From contig DBQO01000032.1 in the NCBI GenBank assembly GCA_002305275.1, positions 1 through 34,349 on the forward strand: a stretch of 34,349 nucleotides of DNA, written 5' to 3'. The number at the start of each line of letters is the position of its first letter. The first letter of the stretch is position 1. The notes under the pieces were generated by a model. It saw only the letters and a program-made list of their open reading frames with translations. It had not been told where the DNA came from and did no database searches. Shown one piece after another: positions 1 through 7,431 of this stretch. The position numbers were made by a program, and so were the translations under genes. This DNA is from Bacteroidales bacterium UBA1392. Lineage in GTDB: Bacteria > Bacteroidota > Bacteroidia > Bacteroidales > UBA932.

Positions 1-780
1 TCCAATGAGCCCACGATGGATGGAACCGCCGGTCTCTCATATTACTTTGCATCGCTTGAAGGGCGCGGTAACGCTCTGAAAAGTGCGCCGGAAATGCTTA
101 AGGACAATTATGGGGCGGTGGTAAGAGTCAACCCTCAGAGTAAGGATATCTACCTTGTATTCACTGCGGATACGCAGTTCAATGGTGCTGAATCGATACT
201 GAATACCCTCAAAAAGAATAAAATAAAAGCGGGCTTCTTCCTTACCGGCAATTGCCTTCGTGAGCCCGAACATAAAGCCATCATAGAGCGAATCATTGCC
301 GAGGGGCACTATGTTGGCGGTCATTCCGACAACCATGTGTTGATGGCCGATTGGGGTGCCGATAGAGCTACTTTGATGACCACGGACAGCATTATTACGG
401 ACATTCGCCGCAATTTTGAAGCATTTGCCGCCTTTGGCATAGAACCTAAAGATGCATTGTGGTATATTCCCGCTTATGAGCATTACAATAGGGAGAATGT
501 CGCTCTGCTAAATGCTTACGGCCTTAAAACATTCAATTATACCCCCGGTACCGGCACACCTGCCGATTACACTGTTCCAAGCATGAAGAATTACAAACCT
601 TCTCAACAGTTGATCGAGGGACTTTATGCTTTTGAAAAGGAGAAAGGTCTCGGAGGAGCTATCATACTCATTCATCCGGGTATAAGTGAAGAGCGTCCGG
701 ATCCTCTTTATGAGCGTTTGGATGAGATTATCAGGACAATGAAAAAGAAAGGATATAGATTCGAATCATTTAAAAACTAA
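1..780 (+). CDS. NodB-type polysaccharide deacetylase domain protein, 5' end outside window
   Basis: The frame is open to the left edge (S-N-E-P-T before the first Met at base 16), so the gene very probably begins upstream and 259 C-terminal residues are seen. The region from about residue 45 resembles a NodB-fold carbohydrate esterase, which removes acetyl groups from glycans using a bound metal. Visible motifs are a first-motif equivalent FTADTQFNGA (usually TFDDG, so one metal-binding Asp appears replaced), HSDNH as the metal-binding H-x-x-x-H, WYIPAYEHY in place of the RxPxY motif, and LIHPG near the C-terminus as the last motif. The stretch before the domain (NEPTMDGTAGLSYYFA) looks like the end of another domain, perhaps a glycoside hydrolase; this is only an inference. 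The stop lies 9 bp before the next gene, so they probably share a transcript. Domain family fairly sure, substrate unknown. Confidence 0.72.
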   Translation, partial: SNEPTMDGTAGLSYYFASLEGRGNALKSAPEMLKDNYGAVVRVNPQSKDIYLVFTADTQFNGAESILNTLKKNKIKAGFFLTGNCLREPEHKAIIERIIAEGHYVGGHSDNHVLMADWGADRATLMTTDSIITDIRRNFEAFAAFGIEPKDALWYIPAYEHYNRENVALLNAYGLKTFNYTPGTGTPADYTVPSMKNYKPSQQLIEGLYAFEKEKGLGGAIILIHPGISEERPDPLYERLDEIIRTMKKKGYRFESFKN

Positions 781-789
781 TATAAATAT

Positions 790-1644
790 ATGTATAAAAT
801 CGTTAAAAAGAACTCTTTGACTCCAGTAATATGTCTGATGGATGTCGAGGCTCCCAGAATGGCTGCTTCAGCTCAGCCGGGACAATTTCTAATAGTCAGG
901 ACCCATGAGCAGGGCGAAAGAATTCCTCTTACCATTTGTGATTATGATAAAGAGAGAGGTACGGTAACTATAGTTACTCAAGCTGTAGGTGCTTCAAGTC
1001 GTATGATTTGCCACCTTGAAGAGGGTGATTCTTTTACTGACTTTGTTGGCCCTCTGGGGAAACCCTCTGAGTTTATCCATTGGTCGGATGAGGAGATTGC
1101 GGGCAAGAAGTTCCTCTTTGTGGCGGGTGGTTTGGGTGCGGCTCCCGTATATCCACAGGCAAAATATTTACATGCCAAAGGAGCCCATGTGGATGTAATA
1201 ATGGGTGCCAGAAATAGCGAATTGCTGATTTTTGAAAAAGAGATGGGAGAGGTATCCGACAATCTCTACATTTGTACCGATGATGGTTCAAAAGGTGAAA
1301 AGGGACTTGTTACAAATATTATTGATAAGCTCATGGCTGAGGGCAAGAGTTATGACCATGCTGTGGCCATAGGTCCTATGATTATGATGAAATTTGCTAC
1401 CCTGACAATGAAGAAGTACAATATTCCTTTGACCGTAAGTTTAAACACCATTATGGTGGATGGTACGGGAATGTGCGGTGCCTGCCGTGTGACTGTTGGA
1501 GGTCAGACTCGTTTCGCCTGCGTTGACGGTCCCGAATTTGATGCCTATCAAGTTGACTTTGATGAGGCTATGCGTCGTCAGTCAATGTATAAGGAGCTGG
1601 AGGTGGAGGCCGATCATAAATGTAACATTGGGTTGCACAGATAA
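790..1644 (+). CDS. NfnA/SudB-type ferredoxin-NADP reductase subunit (FAD, NAD(P), [2Fe-2S])
   Basis: This 284-residue protein has the ferredoxin-NADP reductase fold of sulfide dehydrogenase/NfnA subunits, related to the dihydroorotate dehydrogenase electron-transfer subunit PyrK. An FAD-binding region contains RIPLTICDY (about residues 45-53). A nucleotide-binding half starts at FVAGGLGAAPVYP. The C-terminal DGTGMCGACR and FACVDGPEFD segments supply three Cys and nearby Asp residues for a [2Fe-2S] cluster, as in NfnA. It lies 11 bp before the gene for the matching large subunit, which supports a two-subunit cytoplasmic enzyme. In the characterised NfnAB family the complex couples NADH and reduced ferredoxin oxidation to NADP reduction by flavin-based bifurcation; transfer to this organism is inference. 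The start at 790 gives normal family length. Confidence 0.85.
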   Translation: MYKIVKKNSLTPVICLMDVEAPRMAASAQPGQFLIVRTHEQGERIPLTICDYDKERGTVTIVTQAVGASSRMICHLEEGDSFTDFVGPLGKPSEFIHWSDEEIAGKKFLFVAGGLGAAPVYPQAKYLHAKGAHVDVIMGARNSELLIFEKEMGEVSDNLYICTDDGSKGEKGLVTNIIDKLMAEGKSYDHAVAIGPMIMMKFATLTMKKYNIPLTVSLNTIMVDGTGMCGACRVTVGGQTRFACVDGPEFDAYQVDFDEAMRRQSMYKELEVEADHKCNIGLHR

Positions 1645-1655
1645 TAGAAGAGAAT

Positions 1656-3038
1656 ATGAAATCGAAAATGACAAGAATACCCGTTAGGGAACAAGATCCT
1701 AAAGTAAGGGCTACCAACTTTGATGAAGTATCTTATGGATATAATGAGGAGGAGGCGCAAGCTGAAGCATCCCGCTGTATAAACTGTAAAAATCCCAGGT
1801 GTGTAGCCAACTGCCCGGTATCTATAAAGATTCCGCAGTTTATCCAGCAGGTCACACTCGGCAACTATACTGAAGCAGCCCGCATCATTGCGGAGGATAA
1901 TAGTCTCCCCGCAGTTTGCGGACGTGTCTGCCCTCAGGAGGTACAGTGTGAAGGGGCCTGTATACTTGGAATTAAGGGCGAACCCGTAGCCATAGGAAAG
2001 CTCGAGCGCTTTGTGGCCGACTGGAGTCGTGAAAATGGTGTGAGGTTTACTGAAAAAGCCCCCTCAAATGGTATTAAGGTTGCGATTGTAGGTAGCGGTC
2101 CGGCAGGTCTTGCCTGTGCAAGCGACCTTGCAAAACTAGGCTATGAAGTGACCATTTTTGAGGTTCTTCACAAGGCAGGCGGAGTCCTCCAGTATGGGAT
2201 TCCTGAGTTTAGGCTTCCTAAAGAGGAGGTTGTAGAGGTGGAGATTGATAATGTTCGTGCACTTGGAGTAAAAATAGAAACCAATGTGGTGGTAGGTCGT
2301 ACAATCACCATTGATGAACTTTTTGAAAAAGAAAACTTCAAAGCCGTCTTTATCGGCTCCGGAGCGGGGCTTCCCAAATTTATGGGTATTCCTGGTGAAA
2401 ATCTTAACGGAGTCTTCTCTGCAAATGAATTCCTGACGCGCAGCAATCTCATGGGTGCCTATTCCGGTGAGTCCGATACACCCATCTATACGGGAACCAG
2501 AGTGGCTGTTGTCGGTGGAGGTAATGTAGCTATGGATGCTGCACGTACGGCACTCAGACTTGGAGCAGAGACTACTATTGTCTATCGTCGTACGGAAAAG
2601 GAACTTCCTGCACGTGTAGAGGAGGTGCATCATGCAAAAGAGGAGGGGATAGATTTTAGAATGCTCACCAATCCGGTTGAAATCCTGGGAAATGAAAAGG
2701 GTTGGGTTACCGGTCTCAGATGCATAAAAATGGAGCTTGGAGAGCCAGATGACAGCGGTAGAAGACGCCCCGTACCTGTTGCAGGTTCGGAATTTGATAT
2801 AGAAGCCGATGTAGTAATCATGGCACTCGGTACATCCCCCAATCCTCTGATTGCCAATACCACTACCGGCATTGAGACCGATCGCTACGGTTGTATAGTG
2901 GCTGATGAACACGGTGCGACCGGACGTCCGGGCGTATTTGCCGGAGGCGATGCCGTTACCGGCGCTGCGACAGTAATCCTCGCTATGGGGGCTGGTCGCA
3001 AGGCAGCTGCTGCAATAGATGAATATTTGAAAAAATAA
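1656..3038 (+). CDS. NfnB/SudA, glutamate synthase small-subunit-like flavoprotein
   Basis: The 460-residue product belongs to the family often labelled glutamate synthase (NADPH), homotetrameric, which includes NfnB and SudA. The N-terminal iron-sulfur region has CINCKNPRCVANCP and CGRVCPQEVQCEGACI. Next come an FAD-binding GSGPAGLACASDLAKLGY (about residue 146) and a second Rossmann motif, VVGGGNVAMDAARTALRLG, for NADPH. The C-terminal GVFAGGDAVTGAATVILAMG is the usual FAD-closing segment. No glutamate synthase large subunit is nearby and the upstream gene encodes an NfnA-like partner, so an NfnAB-type transhydrogenase is more likely than glutamate synthesis. A start at 1656 follows a purine-rich AGAAGAG stretch; Met at 1668 is an alternative. 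The hisS start is only 8 bp after the stop. Confidence 0.87.
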   Translation: MKSKMTRIPVREQDPKVRATNFDEVSYGYNEEEAQAEASRCINCKNPRCVANCPVSIKIPQFIQQVTLGNYTEAARIIAEDNSLPAVCGRVCPQEVQCEGACILGIKGEPVAIGKLERFVADWSRENGVRFTEKAPSNGIKVAIVGSGPAGLACASDLAKLGYEVTIFEVLHKAGGVLQYGIPEFRLPKEEVVEVEIDNVRALGVKIETNVVVGRTITIDELFEKENFKAVFIGSGAGLPKFMGIPGENLNGVFSANEFLTRSNLMGAYSGESDTPIYTGTRVAVVGGGNVAMDAARTALRLGAETTIVYRRTEKELPARVEEVHHAKEEGIDFRMLTNPVEILGNEKGWVTGLRCIKMELGEPDDSGRRRPVPVAGSEFDIEADVVIMALGTSPNPLIANTTTGIETDRYGCIVADEHGATGRPGVFAGGDAVTGAATVILAMGAGRKAAAAIDEYLKK

Positions 3039-3046
3039 CCCCCGAT

Positions 3047-4417
3047 ATGGCAAAAAAACCATCAATTCCAAAAGGAACACGTGACTTCGGCCCCTCCGAA
3101 ATGGTAGGCAGAGATTATATTTTCGATACCATCAAGGAGGTTTTCAAACAGTACGGATACCAGTGCATAGAGACTCCTGCAATGGAAAATCTCTCGACGC
3201 TTCTAGGCAAATATGGTGAAGAGGGAGATAAACTGCTATTTAAAGTTCTCAACTCCGGCGATGCATTTTCCGGAATTGATTTTACTGAGGATTCGAGCAG
3301 TAACGCCATTGCGCTGAAAGTATGTGAAAAAGGGCTGCGTTATGACCTGACAGTGCCTTTTGCAAGGTATGTTGTTCAGCATCAAAATGAGCTTACATTC
3401 CCTTTCAAGAGGTATCAGATCCAGCCGGTATGGAGAGCCGACCGACCGCAGAAGGGACGTTACCGTGAGTTTTACCAGTGCGATGTAGATGTTATTGGTA
3501 GTGATTCGCTACTCAATGAACTGGAGTTGGTACAAATAGTGGAGATGGTTTTCAATCGCCTGAAAGTTAATGTTTGCATTAAGATCAACAACAGAAAGAT
3601 CCTATCAGGTCTTGCGGAGATTTGCGGACACCCCGATAAATTGATTGATATTACTGTTGCTATCGATAAGATCGACAAAATCGGTCTGGAAGAGGTAGAG
3701 GCTGAACTTCTCGAGCGCGGACTTGATCGTGAGGCTATTGATGTCATAAAGCCGGTACTGCTGCTCGAGGGTTCCAATAGAGAAAAGATCGAAAGTATTG
3801 CTCAGATACTTGCCTCCTCGCATATCGGCATGCAGGGAGTAGAAGAGATTCGTACCTTATTCGGCTTAATCGAGGGAGCAGGCGTCACTACCGGAGTGGA
3901 GTTGGATCTATCGCTTGCTCGCGGACTCAACTACTATACGGGAGCTATTTTTGAGGTCAAGGCTCTGGATTTTGCTATTGGCAGCGTTTGTGGTGGCGGC
4001 CGCTATGATGACCTTACCAGTATTTTCGGGCTGCCCAACATGTCGGGAGTTGGTATCTCCTTTGGAGCTGACCGCATCTACGATGTGCTCAAGGGGCTGG
4101 ATCTTTTTCCTCAAGAAATGGCTTCGGCCTCTACGGTTCTCTTCTCCAATATGGGAGAGGATGAGGTGGCTTTTTCCGTGCCTGTGGCAGCATTACTTCG
4201 TCGCGCCGGAATAGCTTGTGAGATCTATCCCGACAACACCAAGCTCCGCAAACAGTTTGAGTATGCTGATAAGAAGGGAATCCCTTACCTGGCAATTGTC
4301 GGAGCTAATGAAATTGCCGAAAATTCGGTTACATTGAAAAACCTGGCAACCGGAGAACAGCAACTTGTCAAGATTCCGGAAATCTTAGATAAATTAAATC
4401 AAGTTTTGAATGTTTGA
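3047..4417 (+). CDS. hisS: histidyl-tRNA synthetase
   Basis: This 456-residue class II aminoacyl-tRNA synthetase charges tRNA-His with histidine in the cytoplasm. The N-terminus KGTRDFGPSEM matches the family opening (KGxRD). Motif 1 is followed by LRYDLTVPFARYV and the motif 2 region QPVWRADRPQKGRYREFYQCDVDVIG. The histidine-specific loop appears as LARGLNYYTGAIFEV and motif 3 as GVGISFGADRIYDVL, with GGGRYDDL before it. The last hundred residues form the anticodon-binding domain. It is the last gene of the tight plus-strand group. Its final codons contain the -33 element of the initiator tRNA promoter, so the end of the coding sequence also has a regulatory role. Confident call. Confidence 0.96.
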   Translation: MAKKPSIPKGTRDFGPSEMVGRDYIFDTIKEVFKQYGYQCIETPAMENLSTLLGKYGEEGDKLLFKVLNSGDAFSGIDFTEDSSSNAIALKVCEKGLRYDLTVPFARYVVQHQNELTFPFKRYQIQPVWRADRPQKGRYREFYQCDVDVIGSDSLLNELELVQIVEMVFNRLKVNVCIKINNRKILSGLAEICGHPDKLIDITVAIDKIDKIGLEEVEAELLERGLDREAIDVIKPVLLLEGSNREKIESIAQILASSHIGMQGVEEIRTLFGLIEGAGVTTGVELDLSLARGLNYYTGAIFEVKALDFAIGSVCGGGRYDDLTSIFGLPNMSGVGISFGADRIYDVLKGLDLFPQEMASASTVLFSNMGEDEVAFSVPVAALLRRAGIACEIYPDNTKLRKQFEYADKKGIPYLAIVGANEIAENSVTLKNLATGEQQLVKIPEILDKLNQVLNV

Positions 4418-4435
4418 AAAAAATGCTTATCTTTG
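4405..4435 (+). promoter_or_regulatory. Bacteroidota-type promoter for the initiator tRNA gene
   Basis: TTTG at 4405-4408 is separated by exactly 19 bp from TATCTTTG at 4428-4435, matching the -33/-7 consensus TTTG and TAnnTTTG. Transcription would start near 4442, about 7 bp before the tRNA. The -33 box lies within the last codons of hisS and the -7 box lies just after its stop. Confidence 0.8.
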
Positions 4436-4448
4436 TAGCCCATTACAC

Positions 4449-4521
<73 letters not shown>

Positions 4522-4531
4522 CAAAGAATAA

Positions 4532-4555
4532 AGCGCTGACAAAATCAGCGCTTTT
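4532..4555 (+). terminator. intrinsic terminator of the initiator tRNA
   Basis: AGCGCTGA and TCAGCGCT form a perfect 8-bp stem around the loop CAAAA, with a TTTT run overlapping the end of the stem. It sits 10 bp after the tRNA. Confidence 0.8.
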
Positions 4556-4602
4556 CTATATTATTAGGAGGACTCGAACCTCCATCGCCGCCAGGCGCTA
4601 TC
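4555..4602. repeat. inverted T-arm repeat, copy 1 (48 bp)
   Basis: This segment begins TCTATATTA, then carries GGAGGACTCGAACCTCC at 4567-4583, then ATCGCCGCCAGGCGCTATC. It recurs almost exactly at 4717-4764; only three bases after TCTATATTA differ (TTA against ATT). The 17-bp core is the exact reverse complement of the T arm of the tRNA at 4497-4513. Confidence 0.9.
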
Positions 4603-4665
4603 CCCTTGAGGGGTGTCAGACTCGTCTGACGGGGTGATTATAGCCCTCCGGGTGCGTCAGCACCA
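4603..4665. other. spacer with three short hairpins between the repeat copies
   Basis: No gene is seen here. Three stems are visible: CCCC-TTGA-GGGG starting in the last base of repeat copy 1, GTCAGAC-TC-GTCTGAC, and GGTGC-GTCA-GCACC. The tRNA body is not repeated in this spacer, so the flanking duplication is not a simple tandem tRNA duplication. Confidence 0.6.
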
Positions 4666-4683
4666 GAGTCCTCCCTCCGCTAC
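4666..4683 (+). repeat. detached copy of the tRNA 3' end
   Basis: GAGTCCTCCCTCCGCTAC repeats the tRNA 3' part at 4505-4522, 18 of 18 bases, 161 bp downstream. No D arm or anticodon arm precedes it, so it is a fragment and not a second tRNA. Confidence 0.85.
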
Positions 4684-4686
4684 TAC

Positions 4687-4717
4687 AAAAAGGAAGTGCT
4701 TCTAGCGCTTCCTTTTT
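4687..4717. terminator. bidirectional intrinsic terminator
   Basis: AAAAAGGAAGTGC and GCGCTTCCTTTTT form a 13-bp stem with one G-T pair around the loop TTCTA. The A run on one side and the T run on the other allow it to act in both directions. On the minus strand it lies about 45 bp after the stop of the AI-2E-family gene, so it probably ends that transcript. Confidence 0.8.
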
Positions 4718-4764
4718 CTATATTAATTGGAGGACTCGAACCTCCATCGCCGCCAGGCGCTATC
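4717..4764. repeat. inverted T-arm repeat, copy 2 (48 bp)
   Basis: Second copy of the element at 4555-4602. Its 17-bp core is at 4729-4745. The copy ends within the stop codon of the minus-strand AI-2E-family gene. In the mRNA of that gene the core would read GGAGGTTCGAGTCCTCC, identical to the T arm of the initiator tRNA. Confidence 0.9.
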
Positions 4765-5905
4765 AACTTGCCCCTTCGGAGAGATTATCCCCGCCATGTT
4801 TCAGACTGCTGGTAAGGCGTTGGACTATTTTAAAATGAGATAAAAATTCTCCGGCAAAGACTCTTATTACGGTATATGCCGGGATTGCAACCAGCATACC
4901 TATAACTCCACCTACGTAACCTGCTACAAGGATGACTATAAAAATCTCCAGCGGGTGGGCTTTGACACTGCTCGAGTAGATAAAGGGCTGGAAAAGATAG
5001 TTGTCAATCAGCTGGGTAGTGAGCATTACTCCAAAAATCAGCAACACAAAGGGCAATACAGGGCCTGCGTCAGGCGTACTGTAGTGGGTGACAATTCCGG
5101 CCAAAACCCCCAACAATTCGCCAGTCAGCGGGCCGACATAAGGGATGACATTGAGCACACCGGATGCGAATGCCACCATTACCGCCAGGTCGAAGTCAAA
5201 CCCTACGATAAAGTAGAGGCCGAGGGTATTTAGTATGGTAATCAGAATGGATTCAATAAAAATACCGGTGAAGTAGCGTCTCAAGAGGTTTTCTGCTGAC
5301 GAAAGGGCTCGCTTCATGTTGTCCTCATACTTATCGGGAACAATCGCATTAAGCATATTACCCATGAGGTTACGCTCCTGTAGGAAGAAGAAGGAGATGA
5401 AGACCACTGAAAAGATGCCTATAGCCAGATCTACCGTAAACGAGGCGATCGAGGAGAATGCACGTGTAAAGAAAGTTATGCTGGTACTCTCCTTGATCTG
5501 GTCAAGGATATAGGCCTCCACTCGGAAATCTTCCCCAAGAGAAGGGAAGAGTGTGGTCAATCTGTAATTGAACTTTATAAAAGGTTCGGAGATGTTGGTA
5601 AGTACCCTTTCAAAGTCCAGCTGACCGACATTACTAATAATCCTTATTACGATAGGAGTCAGGAAGAAAAGAACGAGTCCTATCGCAGAGAATATGGCAA
5701 GCAGAGTAATTGCTGAAGCCAACCAGTTTGGAATGCGGAAACTTTTGATGGAAAAGGAGGTCAGCACTGTGGTAATAGGCTTGCCAATTAGAAATATAAC
5801 CGCAGAAATCAGAAGATACCAGACTATCTCTCTAAAGTACCATACGAGAAATCCCACCAATGCTACGGTTACTGCAATAATAATGTATTTTGCAAGTTTA
5901 TTCAT
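4763..5905 (-). CDS. AI-2E family transporter (PerM/DUF20 membrane protein)
   Basis: The 380-residue protein is a multi-pass inner-membrane protein. It opens with a hydrophobic segment (YIIIAVTVALVGFLVWYF), closely followed by WYLLISAVIFLIGKPITTVL. Further hydrophobic spans lie near residues 65-90, 155-175, 215-260 and 285-345. The C-terminal half has NVIPYVGPLTGELLGVLAGI and the GGVIGMLVAIPAYTVIRV stretch, both characteristic of the PerM/YdiK/TqsA superfamily. Members have been linked to autoinducer-2 export or to Na+/H+ antiport, so the substrate cannot be read from sequence. It has its own promoter (-7 at 5923-5930), and its 3' UTR runs into the T-arm repeat and a terminator. Confidence 0.88.
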   Translation of the reverse strand: MNKLAKYIIIAVTVALVGFLVWYFREIVWYLLISAVIFLIGKPITTVLTSFSIKSFRIPNWLASAITLLAIFSAIGLVLFFLTPIVIRIISNVGQLDFERVLTNISEPFIKFNYRLTTLFPSLGEDFRVEAYILDQIKESTSITFFTRAFSSIASFTVDLAIGIFSVVFISFFFLQERNLMGNMLNAIVPDKYEDNMKRALSSAENLLRRYFTGIFIESILITILNTLGLYFIVGFDFDLAVMVAFASGVLNVIPYVGPLTGELLGVLAGIVTHYSTPDAGPVLPFVLLIFGVMLTTQLIDNYLFQPFIYSSSVKAHPLEIFIVILVAGYVGGVIGMLVAIPAYTVIRVFAGEFLSHFKIVQRLTSSLKHGGDNLSEGAS

Positions 5906-5922
5906 TTGCCATTATTTAATTT

Positions 5923-5930
5923 CAAAAATA
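5923..5930 (-). promoter_or_regulatory. -7 element for the AI-2E-family gene
   Basis: On the minus strand this reads TATTTTTG, matching TAnnTTTG, about 18 bp before the ATG. A TTG that could be part of a -33 element is at 5951-5953, 20 bp upstream, inside the terminator of the neighbouring gene. Confidence 0.6.
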
Positions 5931-5942
5931 GTCATCTATAAT

Positions 5943-5972
5943 TTAAAAAACAAGCCGGTACAAAGACCGGCT
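5943..5972 (-). terminator. intrinsic terminator of the PUR-domain gene
   Basis: On the minus strand AGCCGGT-CTTTGT-ACCGGCT forms a 7-bp stem followed by TGTTTTTTAA. It starts 23 bp after the stop of the gene at 5996-6373. Confidence 0.8.
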
Positions 5973-5995
5973 CGTATGCGATATTTCGAAATATG

Positions 5996-6373
5996 CTACA
6001 ATTCATCGAAATTCACATCAGTGAAAGAGGCAGGGCCGGACTGTTGTTCCTCATCTGACTCATCGCCGCGTACCTCATTCTGCGTCTCAATGACGGGGCA
6101 TTTGGTCTTGATAAAATCAACAACTTCCTGAAGACCTTCTGAGAACTTTTCAAAGTCTTCCTTATAGAGGAAAATCTTGTGTTTGTCATAAACAAACCTT
6201 CCATCCTTTTCTACCCTTCTTTTGCTTTCAGTGATAGTGAGATAATAGTCGTTACCTTTGGTGGTCTTGACATCAAAGAAATATGTCCTTTTTCCTGCCC
6301 TTACCGGCTTGGAATAAACATCGTCGCCGGGGCGCTCCTTCTGTCCTGCGTTGTCAAAATCTTCGTAGTACAT
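5996..6373 (-). CDS. DUF3276 / PUR-alpha-like nucleic-acid-binding protein
   Basis: This 125-residue protein matches the small bacterial PUR family (DUF3276) of Bacteroidota and spirochaetes. The core is a beta-rich PUR repeat: SKPVRAGKRTYFFDVKTTKGNDYYLTITESKRR, then KHKIFLYKEDFEKFSEGLQEVVDFIK, the beta-sheet plus helix of the PUR fold. Family members bind single-stranded DNA or RNA; a cellular role here is not known. The C-terminal 30 residues are acidic and probably disordered. The gene stands alone, with TATCTTTG 24 bp before its ATG and a hairpin terminator after the stop. It is divergent from nusB. Confidence 0.85.
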   Translation of the reverse strand: MYYEDFDNAGQKERPGDDVYSKPVRAGKRTYFFDVKTTKGNDYYLTITESKRRVEKDGRFVYDKHKIFLYKEDFEKFSEGLQEVVDFIKTKCPVIETQNEVRGDESDEEQQSGPASFTDVNFDEL

Positions 6374-6397
6374 ATCAATTTTTTTAAAATTCTTTCA

Positions 6398-6405
6398 CAA
6401 AGATA
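6398..6405 (-). promoter_or_regulatory. -7 element for the PUR-domain gene
   Basis: The minus strand reads TATCTTTG, a full match to TAnnTTTG, 24 bp before the ATG. No clear TTTG is seen 19-20 bp upstream. Confidence 0.6.
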
Positions 6406-6429
6406 AATTTTTATTTTGATAGTAAAGGT

Positions 6430-6437
6430 TATATTTG
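6430..6437 (+). promoter_or_regulatory. -7 element for the nusB operon
   Basis: TATATTTG matches TAnnTTTG and lies 23 bp before the ATG at 6461. It argues for that start and against an upstream in-frame ATG at 6416, which would lie upstream of the -7 box. The -33 element is weak. Confidence 0.6.
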
Positions 6438-6460
6438 CAAAATATTTAAGAAATTTAAGA

Positions 6461-7411
6461 ATGCTGACCAGAAGATTGCTCCGTGTAAAAGCGTTTAAAG
6501 TTCTTTTTTCCAATATGGCCCAGGAGTCTCCCTCCATTGACAATATGAAGAAAGAATTGCGCTACTCCTGTGAAAAGACCCGGGAACTCTACTGGTTTCT
6601 TCTAAGTATATGCAAGCCGCTGGTAAATGTGGCCAGGGAGAGGATTGAAGCAGGCAAGAGGAAGTACAAGGCTACACCCGAGGAGGCTAACCCCAATTAT
6701 AGGTTTGTGAATAACTCCTTTGTGGAGTTGCTCTCCCGTGATGAAGAGATGGATAAATTCTCCAAAAAAAGGGGGCTTGTCTGGAGCGATTATGACTATA
6801 CGGTCAAAAGAATTTTCAGGTCAATATCTGCCAGCGATTACTACAAGGAGTATATGGCTTCGACGGAGTGCTCTTTCGAGCGCGACTGCAACCTTTTTAT
6901 CGATATTTTTTCAAATGAATTCGAAGATAACGAGGAGTTGGCAGGGATATTAGAGGAGCGTTCCATTTATTGGTTGGATGACATCACGTTTGTACTGGAC
7001 GAGATTATCCGAAATATAGGCGTTATGCGCTCTACCCGAAGGAATATATCTCCGGTGCAAAAAGAAGAGGATATCCAATACGCATTACAGTTGCTTGAGG
7101 AGTCTTTCTTGCGTTATCAGGAATACTCCGCACTCATTGGCGAGAATATAGTTAACTGGGATGTGGATCGTCTTGTTTCCACAGACAAGACCATTATCAT
7201 CATGGGCATCACGGAAGCAGTGGTATTCGAGACTATTCCCGTAAAGGTGACCATCAATGAATATGTGGAGATTTCCAAATATTTCGGAACTCCGAATAGC
7301 CGAATATTTGTCAATGGTATTCTTGACTCCATTATCCTTAAAAAACTCAATGAAGGAGAGATTGTCAAGAAGGGAAGGGGCCTTCAGGAAGGCAGTGAAC
7401 AGAAAAAATAA
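6461..7411 (+). CDS. nusB: transcription antitermination factor NusB (long Bacteroidota form)
   Basis: The 316-residue protein opens with MLTRRLLRVKAFKVLF, the RNA-binding start of NusB, and is longer than the about 140-residue enterobacterial form, as is usual in this phylum. The canonical helical NusB domain is in the C-terminal half, where EYVEISKYFGTPNSRIFVNGILDSI matches the family ending. NusB binds boxA RNA with NusE (ribosomal protein S10) and supports antitermination of rRNA operons. The start at 6461 is chosen because an upstream in-frame ATG lies before the -7 promoter element. It is first in an operon with yajC (20 bp gap) and the YbbR and coaE genes. Confidence 0.88.
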   Translation: MLTRRLLRVKAFKVLFSNMAQESPSIDNMKKELRYSCEKTRELYWFLLSICKPLVNVARERIEAGKRKYKATPEEANPNYRFVNNSFVELLSRDEEMDKFSKKRGLVWSDYDYTVKRIFRSISASDYYKEYMASTECSFERDCNLFIDIFSNEFEDNEELAGILEERSIYWLDDITFVLDEIIRNIGVMRSTRRNISPVQKEEDIQYALQLLEESFLRYQEYSALIGENIVNWDVDRLVSTDKTIIIMGITEAVVFETIPVKVTINEYVEISKYFGTPNSRIFVNGILDSIILKKLNEGEIVKKGRGLQEGSEQKK

Positions 7412-7431
7412 TTTATTTAATACAATTTTAT

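Noticed and set aside
2136..3080. 314-codon frame antisense to the NfnB-like gene
   Set aside because: It is a mirror of a well-supported conserved gene and has no recognisable motif.
4622..4683. A second tRNA gene ending at 4683
   Set aside because: Only the last 18 bases of the tRNA are repeated; no D arm, anticodon arm or 5' acceptor strand precedes them.
6416..6460. 15-codon upstream start for nusB
   Set aside because: The stretch holds the -7 promoter element TATATTTG and does not look like NusB.
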